Assembly (NCBI GenBank): GCA_002319885.1
Contig: DCFT01000196.1
Coordinates: forward strand, 1-58,122
DNA: 58,122 nt
Origin: Bacteroidales bacterium UBA1797
GTDB taxonomy: Bacteria; Bacteroidota; Bacteroidia; Bacteroidales; VadinHA17
Direction of reading: 5' to 3'
The notes beneath the pieces were generated by a model. It ran no database searches. It was not told the origin of the DNA and saw only the letters and a program-made list of their open reading frames with translations. The position numbers and the translations under genes were made by a program. Of the stretch, positions 43,981-51,638 are shown piece by piece (the first letter of the stretch is position 1; every line of letters starts with the position of its first letter).

Positions 43981-44352
43981 TCAATATTTCAATTTACCGC
44001 TAGTCAGGGTTACTGCTATCCAGTTAGTCTTTTTATAAATCTTTAATTCCGTGTCTGCAACAAACTCTTCAGAAGGAACAGAGGTCACGCTAAAAGAAAT
44101 AACTACATCGTCACTAAAATGCTTATTTGAATCCAGTTCAATATCTTTGTCCGAAACTACTCCGTCTCCATAGGTTTTGATCGTCACTTTGTCTGCGGTT
44201 GTCGAACCTTCGATAATCAAATGGATTGCTCCACCATTGTTTATCCTTTCTAAATACCAATCTGAGCGAGTAACCATGAGAGTAGGATCATCATCTTTAC
44301 GGCAAGATGCTAAGGAAAGGAATAAAAAAATAAGATAGAAATAGGTTTTCAT
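43981..44352 (-). CDS. Hypothetical small lipoprotein
   Basis: A 123-residue lipoprotein with signal MKTYFYLIFLFLSLASC and mature end CRKDDDPTLMV; the Lys-Asp-Asp-Asp run fits a Bacteroidota surface-export signal. The rest is a small beta-rich domain (DWYLERINNGGAIHLIIEGS, KVTIKTYGDGVVSDKDIELD). No family is recognised. It lies 39 bp downstream of the frameshifted oxidoreductase, with no repeat between. Confidence 0.65.
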   Translation of the reverse strand: MKTYFYLIFLFLSLASCRKDDDPTLMVTRSDWYLERINNGGAIHLIIEGSTTADKVTIKTYGDGVVSDKDIELDSNKHFSDDVVISFSVTSVPSEEFVADTELKIYKKTNWIAVTLTSGKLKY

Positions 44353-44391
44353 TGCTTGATTGGTTAAGTGTTAATGTTTTAACATCAAAAA

Positions 44392-45353
44392 TCACGCCAC
44401 AGTTATTACTACTTTGCCTATGTGTGCTCCTTTGCCAAAATGCCTGATTGCTTTAGGAACTTCATCAAACCTATAGAGTCCATCTATCACGGGTTTAACT
44501 TTACCGGCTTCGAAAAGCTCATTCATATACTCTAAATCTTTGTTTTGCTTAAGTCCAACAATACGTATATTCTTTTTTTGATCATCGAAATCCAGGGCCC
44601 TAGAAATAAAGCCTGTAAAAGCCTAACCATGGAACCTCCAACGGTGACATAAATTCCCTCAGGACATAAAGCTCGTGCATAATCGGATATCGAACGATTT
44701 GTTTTGACGTCAAGAATCAGATCATAACAATGCCCATTTTTAGTGAAATCTTCTTGTTTATAATTGATGACATGATCATAACCCATTGAGCGCATCATAT
44801 TAAATTTCTCAGAGCTGTCAACACCAGTAATTTCAACTCTATATAATTTGGCAATCTGTACAGCAAAGGTACCCACTCCTCCACCCGCACCATTAATTAA
44901 TAGTTTTTGTCCTGAATGAATTTGCCCTTTATCGCGAAGACCCTGTATCGCAAGCAATGCTGCTTGAGGTATTGCCGCTGCTTCCTCGAAACTCATACTG
45001 ACCGGTTTTAAAGCCAATTCATTTTCATGAGCGCAGGAATATTCAGCGAAGCCTCCCCATCTGCCGCTTAGATCCCCATAAACTTCATCCCCAATCCGAA
45101 ACTTTTTTACTTTTTTGCCAACTGCTTCAATTCGTCCTGCTATGTCGGAACCGAGTATTTTTATCTTCGGTTTAATAAGACCGTTAAAGAGGCGATTTAT
45201 GAGATCACCCTGAAGAAGACCCAGATCCCAATCATTAATTGAAACTGCAAACACTTTAATCAATACTTCATTTTCCCTGGGAATAGGTTTATCTACCTCT
45301 TTTAATTCAAGTACATCAGGTGTTCCGTACTGTGTATAGACAATTGCTTTCAT
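44392..45353 (-). CDS. Zinc-less alcohol dehydrogenase/quinone reductase-like oxidoreductase, frameshifted
   Basis: An MDR-superfamily NAD(P)-dependent oxidoreductase. It starts MKAIVYTQYGTPDVLELKEV (45351-45353), has EVLIKVFAVSINDWDLGLLQ, the GroES-like domain, and the Rossmann motif INGAGGGVGTFAVQIAKLY. The frame closes early after LGPWISMIKK. On the minus strand the run of seven A (44573-44579 on the plus strand as T) is one base short; with eight the protein continues KNIRIVGLKQNKDLEYMN, LFEAGKVKPVIDGLYRFDEV and GKGAHIGKVVITVA to the stop at 44392, the normal family C-terminus. Broken gene or base-calling error. Confidence 0.8.
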
Positions 45354-45440
45354 TTTTTTTATAGGAGAATTGGATTTGTTACTTGTAATGGACAAAAATT
45401 AGATCGAAGCCGTTAGTTGTGGATGAGTGCGGGTAGCTAT

Positions 45441-45463
45441 GCAACCTAACCGTTTGTGTAAGG
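45441..45463 (-). repeat. Orphan attC-like right end
   Basis: GCAACCTAACCGTTTGTGTA followed by AGG. It sits in a 146-bp spacer between the oxidoreductase and the 364-residue protein. No left end, though GCCGTTAG occurs at 45407-45414 in the wrong orientation. Confidence 0.45.
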
Positions 45464-45499
45464 TGCTGATGCATGTTAGTATCTAGGAGTAATAAATCA

Positions 45500-46594
45500 C
45501 TACTTCAAAACAAACTTTTTATTTCGAACCGTTACTCCATCTTTCACTGAATAATCACAGCAGAGAGATATTTGTTCCAATCCGTCGTCATCAAAAAGAT
45601 TATCAACGGTGTAGGAAAACCGCTTGCTCTTTTCTGCAAAAGCAAGAGAATCCCATTGTTCTTCAGCAGGTATCATAGTGAGACTGGTGCTTAAAGAACT
45701 TAAATATTCATTATCCCATTTAAACTCTCCTTTTTCCAGCTGTTTATATGACAAAGTATAGCATTGGCCTTCATCAATTACAAAATCCGTTGCATCTGAG
45801 GGGGTTAAGTACCAGTACGAGATCGCAAAGACAGAAAAACACCGGGCTGCGGCAGAATATTTTTTACCTGCAAGATAGAATGGTATCGTCTTATGTGGCT
45901 TTGGAACATATACGGAAGAATCATCAGTTTTATAATCCTGGCAGTCATTATCATCTGTTTGCCCCTCGCTTTCGGAACCGGAGGTGAGCTCAAAAGAAAG
46001 TTTATTTATCCGTATATTCACACCCTCCTTCTTAAAGCCTGAATTTACCATGCCGGCATTAATGAATAAATCTATGTCTGATTCAAATTTTACAGTACAT
46101 GTTGTATCGAATGAAGTGGAAAATGATGTGTCGGAGGCGTCCAGGACAATAGGTATCGATACAGGCTTGTCTCTGAAAATTGAAAAATTGATAAAGAACC
46201 CCTCTGAGGTAGTGTCTGAGCTTACATTAACAAATAAACTCCCATCGCCACTGGCAAAACGATCCGATATTCTGTTTTTCAATACTTCAGAAAGTATTTC
46301 ATAACTTGCTCCTTCTCCCGCTTCTGACATATAATTGCTGATAACCGAATCGCAATCGAACACTGTTGCTATATCAGCATTGATCAGATCCTCCATTGAG
46401 ATTTCGTAAGAACCAATAACAAAAATTTTAGGTGTTCTTGTTTTCAGAAGATTGACAAGCGTCTTAGTTAGCCCGGCATATTTCACTACATGTCTTTGTG
46501 AAACTTCAGAAAGTTGTGATGACCCAGAAATAAAAATTAACCAGGGAATTATTAATACAGAAACAAGTAATTTTTGGATGGAAGATAGTTTCAT
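45500..46594 (-). CDS. Hypothetical secreted protein
   Basis: A 364-residue protein with a signal-type N-terminus (MKLSSIQKLLVSVLIIPWLI FISGSS). No family is recognised. Features seen: TPKIFVIGSYEISMEDLINA near 54-73, an acidic Ser/Asp-rich middle (GSESEGQTDDNDCQDYKTDD), KTIPFYLAGKKYSAAARCF and a C-terminal CCDYSVKDGVTVRNKKFVLK. Five Cys in the second half could form disulphides. The protein is probably periplasmic or cell-surface. Half sites lie on both sides, so it appears to be a captured gene of unknown function. Confidence 0.6.
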   Translation of the reverse strand: MKLSSIQKLLVSVLIIPWLIFISGSSQLSEVSQRHVVKYAGLTKTLVNLLKTRTPKIFVIGSYEISMEDLINADIATVFDCDSVISNYMSEAGEGASYEILSEVLKNRISDRFASGDGSLFVNVSSDTTSEGFFINFSIFRDKPVSIPIVLDASDTSFSTSFDTTCTVKFESDIDLFINAGMVNSGFKKEGVNIRINKLSFELTSGSESEGQTDDNDCQDYKTDDSSVYVPKPHKTIPFYLAGKKYSAAARCFSVFAISYWYLTPSDATDFVIDEGQCYTLSYKQLEKGEFKWDNEYLSSLSTSLTMIPAEEQWDSLAFAEKSKRFSYTVDNLFDDDGLEQISLCCDYSVKDGVTVRNKKFVLK

Positions 46595-46639
46595 TGCAAA
46601 TATTAATTAAAAGTAATGTTTCCATTATTTCAGGACGAG

Positions 46640-46730
46640 ACAGTCCCGCTAAGCCTTTGTCATGTTATTACGAATTTGTCTCGATTAACAGGCAAAGCGG
46701 GAAGGTAATTAATTAAACCGTCCGAGTTAT
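46640..46730 (-). repeat. Partial attC-like site (interior plus right end)
   Basis: 'cagtcccgctaagcctttgtcatgttattacg', 'aatttgtctcgattaacaggc' and the right end TAATTAATTAAACCGTCCGA followed by GTTAT (46726-46730). The same block occurs at 30525-30621 and 52400-52490. The left half is absent. Confidence 0.58.
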
Positions 46731-46740
46731 GCTTAGACTT

Positions 46741-47142
46741 TTATTTTATTCTTTTGTAACGACTTGTAATTGTGATCACGCCCTCACTATTGGTCATGTT
46801 TAACGTGTCATGTGAGACTAAGTACATATCAGTTGAACCTGATTCGAATTTAATTATGTACACCAGTTGACTTTGGTCATTTAAAAAGTTTACTGTATGA
46901 AACTTGCACGATGATTTTAATGTATCAAGATGAAAAACAGAATAAGTTGAGTCTTGGTCAAATAGAATATCATATGCTTGATAAAATGAACCCGGATACC
47001 AACAACCAGAATAACCTATACCAGGGCATGATTCTATCCATGACCATTTGCCAACAAGACCTGATGAGTAATAGGAGAGATTATCCTTCTTACAAGCTGT
47101 TAAAGAGACCAAAATTAATAACCAAAAAGTAAGAATTTTCAT
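46741..47142 (-). CDS. Hypothetical lipocalin-like lipoprotein
   Basis: A 133-residue lipoprotein: signal MKILTFWLLILVSLTAC, mature end CKKDNLSYYSSG, then LVGKWSWIESCPGIGYSGCW, the G-x-W start of lipocalin-like domains, and beta strands to the end. Two Cys in SCPGIGYSGC may pair. It is similar in plan to the lipoprotein at 54614 (GQWRWIYSW). Ligand unknown. Single-gene unit. Confidence 0.72.
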   Translation of the reverse strand: MKILTFWLLILVSLTACKKDNLSYYSSGLVGKWSWIESCPGIGYSGCWYPGSFYQAYDILFDQDSTYSVFHLDTLKSSCKFHTVNFLNDQSQLVYIIKFESGSTDMYLVSHDTLNMTNSEGVITITSRYKRIK

Positions 47143-47161
47143 TGCTGGTTAGTTTTGATTG

Positions 47162-47187
47162 TTATTAATTAAACCGACCGGGTTAGT
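47162..47187 (-). repeat. Orphan attC-like right end
   Basis: TTATTAATTAAACCGACCGG followed by GTTAGTC. It occupies most of the 63-bp gap between two lipoprotein genes, with no room for a left end, so the cassette boundary is reduced to one half site. Confidence 0.55.
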
Positions 47188-47205
47188 CTTAGTCGTTTTG
47201 ATGGA

Positions 47206-47664
47206 TCAATTTCTAAATTCTGATCTTAGTTGAATAAGTATATCTTGAAGAGGTTTAATTGAGTCAATTTTAAAACCCAGACCAAACCTAATTTGATGAG
47301 ATATTGAATCATTTTTGATAGAAATCCATTCATCGCACCCATCGACACAGACATTACAAGAATTATAATTCAGATTTAAAAAATTGTTGAAATTGATTGA
47401 ATTAAGAATGTTATTCCATTCGGTAGTTGTGGTTAGTCTTGTCTTATTAATTTCCGGTATCTGTGATTTGGCAGGAACAGAATAAACATACTTAATTGTT
47501 TTACTTGATATGATTAATGAATCTTCCCCAGATCCCCAACCGCACATGTATCCAGCTTTAATCACCAATGAAGTATTCTTCTTTATCATGGGATCATCCT
47601 CTGCTTTATTGCAAGTAATCAGGAAAAACGAAGAGAGAATTATTAAATACAGATGATTCTTCAT
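47206..47664 (-). CDS. Hypothetical cysteine-containing lipoprotein
   Basis: About 152 residues from the ATG at 47662-47664: signal MKNHLYLIILSSFFLITC, mature end CNKAEDDPMIKK. Notable are GYMCGWGSGEDSLIISSKTI and a Cys cluster YNSCNVCVDGCDEWISIKND, possibly metal-binding or disulphide-bonded. The C-terminus is QIRFGLGFKIDSIKPLQDIL. No family is recognised. It belongs to the array's run of surface-type lipoproteins. Confidence 0.65.
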   Translation of the reverse strand: MKNHLYLIILSSFFLITCNKAEDDPMIKKNTSLVIKAGYMCGWGSGEDSLIISSKTIKYVYSVPAKSQIPEINKTRLTTTTEWNNILNSINFNNFLNLNYNSCNVCVDGCDEWISIKNDSISHQIRFGLGFKIDSIKPLQDILIQLRSEFRN

Positions 47665-47779
47665 CATGGTTAAGTTAAATTTAAAGAGGAGCAACAAAAA
47701 TCATTCCACGATAACCATCAAGAGTTACAAATTATAGATTGGAAACGGGTTTTCATGATAAGCATCTCGTTGACACACA

Positions 47780-47849
47780 TGCCATTGCTTAAGCATAACT
47801 ACCTGTCCCGCGAACCCGGAAAACAACTTACCTTTATTGTCCGTGTTAG
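47780..47849 (-). repeat. attC-like right end, second class (best example)
   Basis: CTTACCTTTATTGTCCGTGT followed by TAG (47827-47849), preceded by 'gtcccgcgaacccggaaaacaa'. It is the clearest copy of the second right-end type, in which the inner box differs from AATTAATTAAACC but the outer CCGTGTTAG is kept. The left half is not recognisable. Confidence 0.55.
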
Positions 47850-47867
47850 TTGCTGTGTTTTTACTTT

Positions 47868-48398
47868 TTAAAATGAAATGGTTGGAGCTTTGAAGGTATT
47901 CGGATCATTATTCAGGCCATGTTTATAGTTTATAGTCTCAATTGAACTGGGGATAATTTTAATGAGCACAAATTTATCTTGCCAGCCTTTTATACCATTC
48001 CAATAATCTCGTTTCATTTGAATAAGTAAGTCCTTGTTGTCTATAACTGAGGCAGATCCGTTTATATTGACATACCCTTTAGCAGTAAGATGGTTAGCGA
48101 AATAGACGCAGACTTTAGGATTATTTTTAATTTCCCTGACTTTACGACTTGTTCTTGAAGTAGCAAACCAGATAACAAAATCATCTTTAACAGGAAAGGG
48201 ATTCATTGTCCGAATTTGTGGTTGTCCTAAGGAGTCTATGGTGACAAGTCCACAATAAGTAGTCTCATTAATTATTTCATGGGCAGCAAGAATAATGGTA
48301 TCTCTATTTACAGAAGATTGTCCATTCAATTTAGAATAATAGGAACTGGATGTTGAAACAATGACAGAGAGCACCAGTAATGCGAATAGGTTTTTCAT
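47868..48398 (-). CDS. Pyridoxamine 5'-phosphate oxidase-like protein with signal peptide
   Basis: About 176 residues. The ATG at 48396-48398 yields a signal peptide (MKNLFALLVLSVIVSTSSSY). The body is a split-barrel flavin/PNPOx-like fold: TTYCGLVTIDSLGQPQIRTM, FVIWFATSRTSRKVREIKNN, PKVCVYFANHLTAKGYVNIN, RDYWNGIKGWQDKFVLIKII, close to general-stress-protein-26-like members. These are normally cytosolic FMN or F420 binders, so an exported one is unusual. A site with a full interior lies to its right. Confidence 0.82.
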   Translation of the reverse strand: MKNLFALLVLSVIVSTSSSYYSKLNGQSSVNRDTIILAAHEIINETTYCGLVTIDSLGQPQIRTMNPFPVKDDFVIWFATSRTSRKVREIKNNPKVCVYFANHLTAKGYVNINGSASVIDNKDLLIQMKRDYWNGIKGWQDKFVLIKIIPSSIETINYKHGLNNDPNTFKAPTISF

Positions 48399-48512
48399 AG
48401 AGGTTGATTTAAATAATGAATTATCTTTTATATGATCCCCCAAAAAGGATTTACCCTATTAAAAAATTGATATTTTGTCCAGATAAGTGGGCACGGTTGT
48501 TGAACATGGCTA

Positions 48513-48571
48513 CTAACGGCCCGGCGGTTAATTAAGCTGGCTAAGGCAAACAATTAAACCGTCCTGGTTAG
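48513..48571 (-). repeat. Compact 59-bp attC-like site
   Basis: CTAAC (48513-48517), a 7-base spacer, CGGTTAATT (48525-48533), an 18-base centre, AATTAAACCG (48552-48561), a 5-base spacer TCCTG and GTTAG (48567-48571). The outer 5 bp and the inner 9 bp pair, with one extra A bulging in the right inner arm. Length, box order, spacer size and bulge are those of classic attC sites. Right flank: GCGGTTTGCTTTTTAA. Confidence 0.75.
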
Positions 48572-48599
48572 CGGTTTGCTTTTTAATACCCCGAACCAA

Positions 48600-49220
48600 T
48601 CAATTTATTCCAAACATAAATCTAATCCCAATAATTAATCCTCCAGGTGCCATAATATCCAATATTTGTTTTGAATACGATGAAAGAATTGCACCTGAGG
48701 TATTTACTTCATATAAGCTTGTTGTGACAGGAATAGCATAACCTGCACTAAACCCGGCTTTACATGAATTTCCAATTTTCAAATTGTAGGTATATATTAA
48801 ATTTATTGTTCCTACTGCATTCAGATCAAGATTTATCATCCTCTTTGTTTCATTGGGATCCACCCATAATTCATATTCGAAATCCTTTAATCCCGATGCA
48901 TAAGAGTAGCCTAAACTAAATTCTGATTTATTTGAAATTTGGCTGGTATAAAAATTAAGACTAGCCCCAGCTTTAAATCCCCATCCTCCTAATCCAAGAT
49001 TGCCATTAATTGATATTTTACCTGATAACGGAATTTCTAATCCAAGTCCCAGTCCATAATCGTTGACTGCTAAACCAAATCCAAGATAAAGTGAAGGATT
49101 TTTAGATTCATTAGGAAATTGCAGATTCTGTTGTCCTAAGATTTGGCTCGTAGGTTTAATGAATAGTAATAATCCAGTCATTAAAATGATTTTTTGAAGA
49201 TTTTTCCAATTTGTTTTCAT
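48600..49220 (-). CDS. Outer-membrane beta-barrel-like secreted protein
   Basis: A 206-residue protein with signal peptide (about 1-29, ending SQILGQ) and alternating strands rich in Gly and aromatic residues: LYLGFGLAVNDYGLGLGLEI, SINGNLGLGGWGFKAGASLN, SEFSLGYSYASGLKDFEYEL and IIGIRFMFGIN at the end. It resembles small 8-strand porin-like or PorT-like barrels. No specific family is assigned. Single-gene cassette next to the compact site. Confidence 0.68.
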   Translation of the reverse strand: MKTNWKNLQKIILMTGLLLFIKPTSQILGQQNLQFPNESKNPSLYLGFGLAVNDYGLGLGLEIPLSGKISINGNLGLGGWGFKAGASLNFYTSQISNKSEFSLGYSYASGLKDFEYELWVDPNETKRMINLDLNAVGTINLIYTYNLKIGNSCKAGFSAGYAIPVTTSLYEVNTSGAILSSYSKQILDIMAPGGLIIGIRFMFGIN

Positions 49221-49293
49221 GGTTGAAGGAATTTATACAAATATTTAAATTAATATCTGCTTGAGGATCAATCGATAAACTACAGTGTTGCCA

Positions 49294-49480
49294 TTAACTG
49301 CCCGGTGGTTTAATCATGTGCCGTTCTGCCAGCTGATGGAGTTGGCGGGCAGTCCTATTGACTTTGTCTTGGCAGCAGGATCAGTTAAGGTGGCACAAGA
49401 TTTAATAAGTTGAGATAAATTTAATGCCATAGACTTTGGGGGCTGTTTATGAGGCTATCCGGTCTGCCGGCCGTACCAGC
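49294..49480 (-). repeat. attC-like left end and interior joined to a gene remnant
   Basis: The left end TTAACTGCCCGGTGGTTTAA starts at 49295, then TTCTGCCAGCTGATGGAG, 'tcctattgactttgtcttggcagcaggatcag' and 'gtctgccggccgtacc'. At that point (about 49480) the interior ends and coding sequence of a truncated minus-strand gene begins. No right end follows. Confidence 0.58.
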
Positions 49481-49613
49481 TTAAATCTAGTATTTTTTGA
49501 GTCCTAAATGGAGCTTTTCGCCCCTGAAAAACTACTACGGAATTTCTTTCCTGTCCTTGTGCTAGAAAAGTTATCAGAGTAAGTCCAAAAATCAAAATTT
49601 TAATCTTGTTCAT
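49455..49613 (-). pseudogene. Truncated secreted-protein gene fused to a repeat
   Basis: From the ATG at 49611-49613 the frame encodes MNKIKILIFGLTLITFLAQG then QERNSVVVFQGRKAPFRTQK and a tail (LSWYGRQTG) that is repeat sequence. The signal peptide is intact, but the mature protein is cut after about 25 residues. It is a gene start joined to repeat interior, like the SDR remnant at 39760. Confidence 0.55.
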
Positions 49614-49840
49614 AGCATTGTAGTTCTTAATTCTTTTTTAAAGAGTAAAAGGAGTCAATATAGTAAATACTTACATGGTTCATTGCTGGGTAGGATATAA
49701 ACAATTCTATATCAGATTCTTGAAAAAATAAATTTGACTTTGGCTTAAATCTGGAGTAATTTCGATAAACATATGAAAATACAGGAATCACTTATAAGAA
49801 ACCTTTGAATCTCATTTTCATAACTTAAACCAAAACTAAA

Positions 49841-50341
49841 ATGAAAAAGACCATTTACATCTTTTCAATTGCAGTTATATTAATTACTGCTTGCCAACCA
49901 AAATCCGAAACTGTTGCTGTTGATACCTCAGCTGCAAAAATCGCTGTCACCACTTTATTAGATAAGTACAACTCTGCATGGAATGCAAAGGATGTTTCGA
50001 CTTTGACAGCATTATTAACCGACGACGGTCTGTTCTGTGGAACTGACCCTTCAGAACTTATGGATAAGAAAACACTTTCAGCAGGTTGGACACAAGCAAT
50101 GTCTGATACTTCCATGAATTATAATTATTCAGTTGATAAACGTGAAATGCGAATTGCCGCAGATGGTAATTCAGCAATTGCCTTAGAGCAATTTTATATG
50201 AAGGCTATTTGCCCAAAGATACCTGTGCGTCTTATCTTTCATCTTGTAAAATCCGGTGATAATTGGATGATTGATTTTTTAAGTTGGGCTCTTATTCCTA
50301 AAAATGAGGATATAGGAAAACTAAATATAGCATTAGAGTAA
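49841..50341 (+). CDS. NTF2-like (DUF4440/SnoaL) lipoprotein
   Basis: A 166-residue lipoprotein on the plus strand, against the array. Signal MKKTIYIFSIAVILITAC, mature end CQPKSETVAVD. The NTF2-like body has AVTTLLDKYNSAWNAKDVST, LTALLTDDGLFCGTDPSELM, MNYNYSVDKREMRIAADGNS, AIALEQFYMKAICPKIPVRL and FHLVKSGDNWMIDFLSWALI, the usual DUF4440-like course. TAAATTTG at 49729-49736 is a possible -7 box about 105 bp upstream. Its orientation suggests an inverted cassette or a gene outside the cassette system. Confidence 0.83.
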   Translation: MKKTIYIFSIAVILITACQPKSETVAVDTSAAKIAVTTLLDKYNSAWNAKDVSTLTALLTDDGLFCGTDPSELMDKKTLSAGWTQAMSDTSMNYNYSVDKREMRIAADGNSAIALEQFYMKAICPKIPVRLIFHLVKSGDNWMIDFLSWALIPKNEDIGKLNIALE

Positions 50342-50640
50342 TATTTGTTTTAATTAGAAATAACTCATCTACTAGTTTGCAATTAAATTAAAATAACAGG
50401 AACCATTTATCAAGTATGGGCTAACAGGATTCTGAATAATTGTGTATATAAAGCGAAGTTGTCATTAGTCAGAGTAAAAATATTTTTTAAAGCTGTTAGG
50501 TGGCCGCAGCAATTTTATTCTCGTCATGTAGTGAATTGTTTTTTAATTATTTGTCTCGGTTTGTAATTAGTCCTTTCATAATATTTTGTGTAGGAGACAA
50601 AGATGTCATTCATCCGGGTAAGAAATTTTCTTAATACCGT
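50342..50640. other. Gene-free AT-rich spacer
   Basis: Nothing coding is seen. It lies between the plus-strand NTF2-like gene and a mosaic repeat. A short motif GTTAGGTGGCCGCAGC (50498-50513) looks like a stray repeat fragment. Confidence 0.3.
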
Positions 50641-50875
50641 TATGTGTCGCAGCGTTTTTAAAGTGCAGGTAAACAGGAAGAGCTGGAGGACGTGTCGGCC
50701 GCCAGCCCTTTGACTTTGTCTTGCCAGCCGAAACCACCTCAGTCCAAATATGATGAACTTTGGCTTTGAGATAGGTGGTGAAGGTTGAAACCAACCGAGA
50801 CCCGCATTAACGGGACAAGCTCATTGAACAATTGCCTGGAAATTGTTCAATAATTAATTAAACCGTCCGAGTTAG
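50641..50875 (-). repeat. attC-like site with weak left end
   Basis: The right end AATTAATTAAACCGTCCGAG is followed by TTAG (50872-50875). The interior shows 'gctggaggacgtgtcggccgccagccctttgactttgtc', 'gccagccgaaaccacctcagtccaaatatgatgaac' and 'ctcattgaacaattgcctggaaattgttcaat'. The left end is barely recognisable (CCGTTATGTGTCGCAGCG, 50637-50654). Confidence 0.6.
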
Positions 50876-50971
50876 TTTGTCGGGTTTTTATTTAAAGGTC
50901 AGGGTGTCAGTGTCCTGTCGTGTCCTAATTGCTCCCATTAAAAGTGTATCGCTTATGCCGCGGGTTTTCGC

Positions 50972-51528
50972 TCACTGTTTCAAGTAATGAAGCGCAACAC
51001 TACCTGATTTAAATATACTTGACTCAACAAGTTTTAATTGTGATTTCTTCTGCAGACGTATGCCGGCCAACAACCGCCTCCCTTCTCCAACAACTACCGG
51101 ATGAACCACAAAATAATATTCATCAACTAAGCCAAGCTCTATAAGTTGTGATGGAATATCTACACCACCTACTAAAATATTATTTCCTTGTTCCTGTTTC
51201 AATTTAAGTATTTCTTCCTGAAGGTTGCTGCGAACAATTCTAGTGTTTTTTCTTCAGCTCTGTCTAACGTTCGTGAAAAAACAATTTTGTTGATGGACTC
51301 AAATGCCTGAGCAAATTCGAGGTCTGCTTTTGTCTCACCAGAAGGGTTTTTTGCTATATCGGGCCAATAGGGAACCATCAATTGATAGGTTTTCCTCCCG
51401 TAGACAAGCAGGTCAGCATTTCGCACAAGACGGGTATAATATTCAAGCAATTCGTCATCAACGATCCCATTGGTATGGTCGAAGCAACCATCAATAGTAA
51501 GGTTGATTGCGTAGATTAGATTTCTCAT
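50972..51528 (-). CDS. Dihydrofolate reductase-family (RibD-like) protein, frameshifted
   Basis: A second RibD_C/DHFR-like gene split over two frames. The first part (51199-51528) reads MRNLIYAINLTIDGCFDHTN, LVYGRKTYQLMVPYWPDIAK, then INKIVFSRTLDRAEE. The second (50972-51202) reads NNILVGGVDIPSQLIELGLV, YYFVVHPVVVGEGRRLLAGI, ending GSVALHYLKQ. They connect perfectly (EEKNTRIVRSNLQEEILKLK) if the T run at 51246-51251 had seven rather than six bases. Intact, it would be a normal 180-residue protein. Confidence 0.8.
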
Positions 51529-51638
51529 TTGATTGAATTTTAATTGTCTGTCATTTTGATTCCTTGCGGGATATCCTTAAAATCAGATAACGCAAATTTG
51601 TCTTTTAAGTTCATCTGTGGAGCCAGATAATCTGCCAA

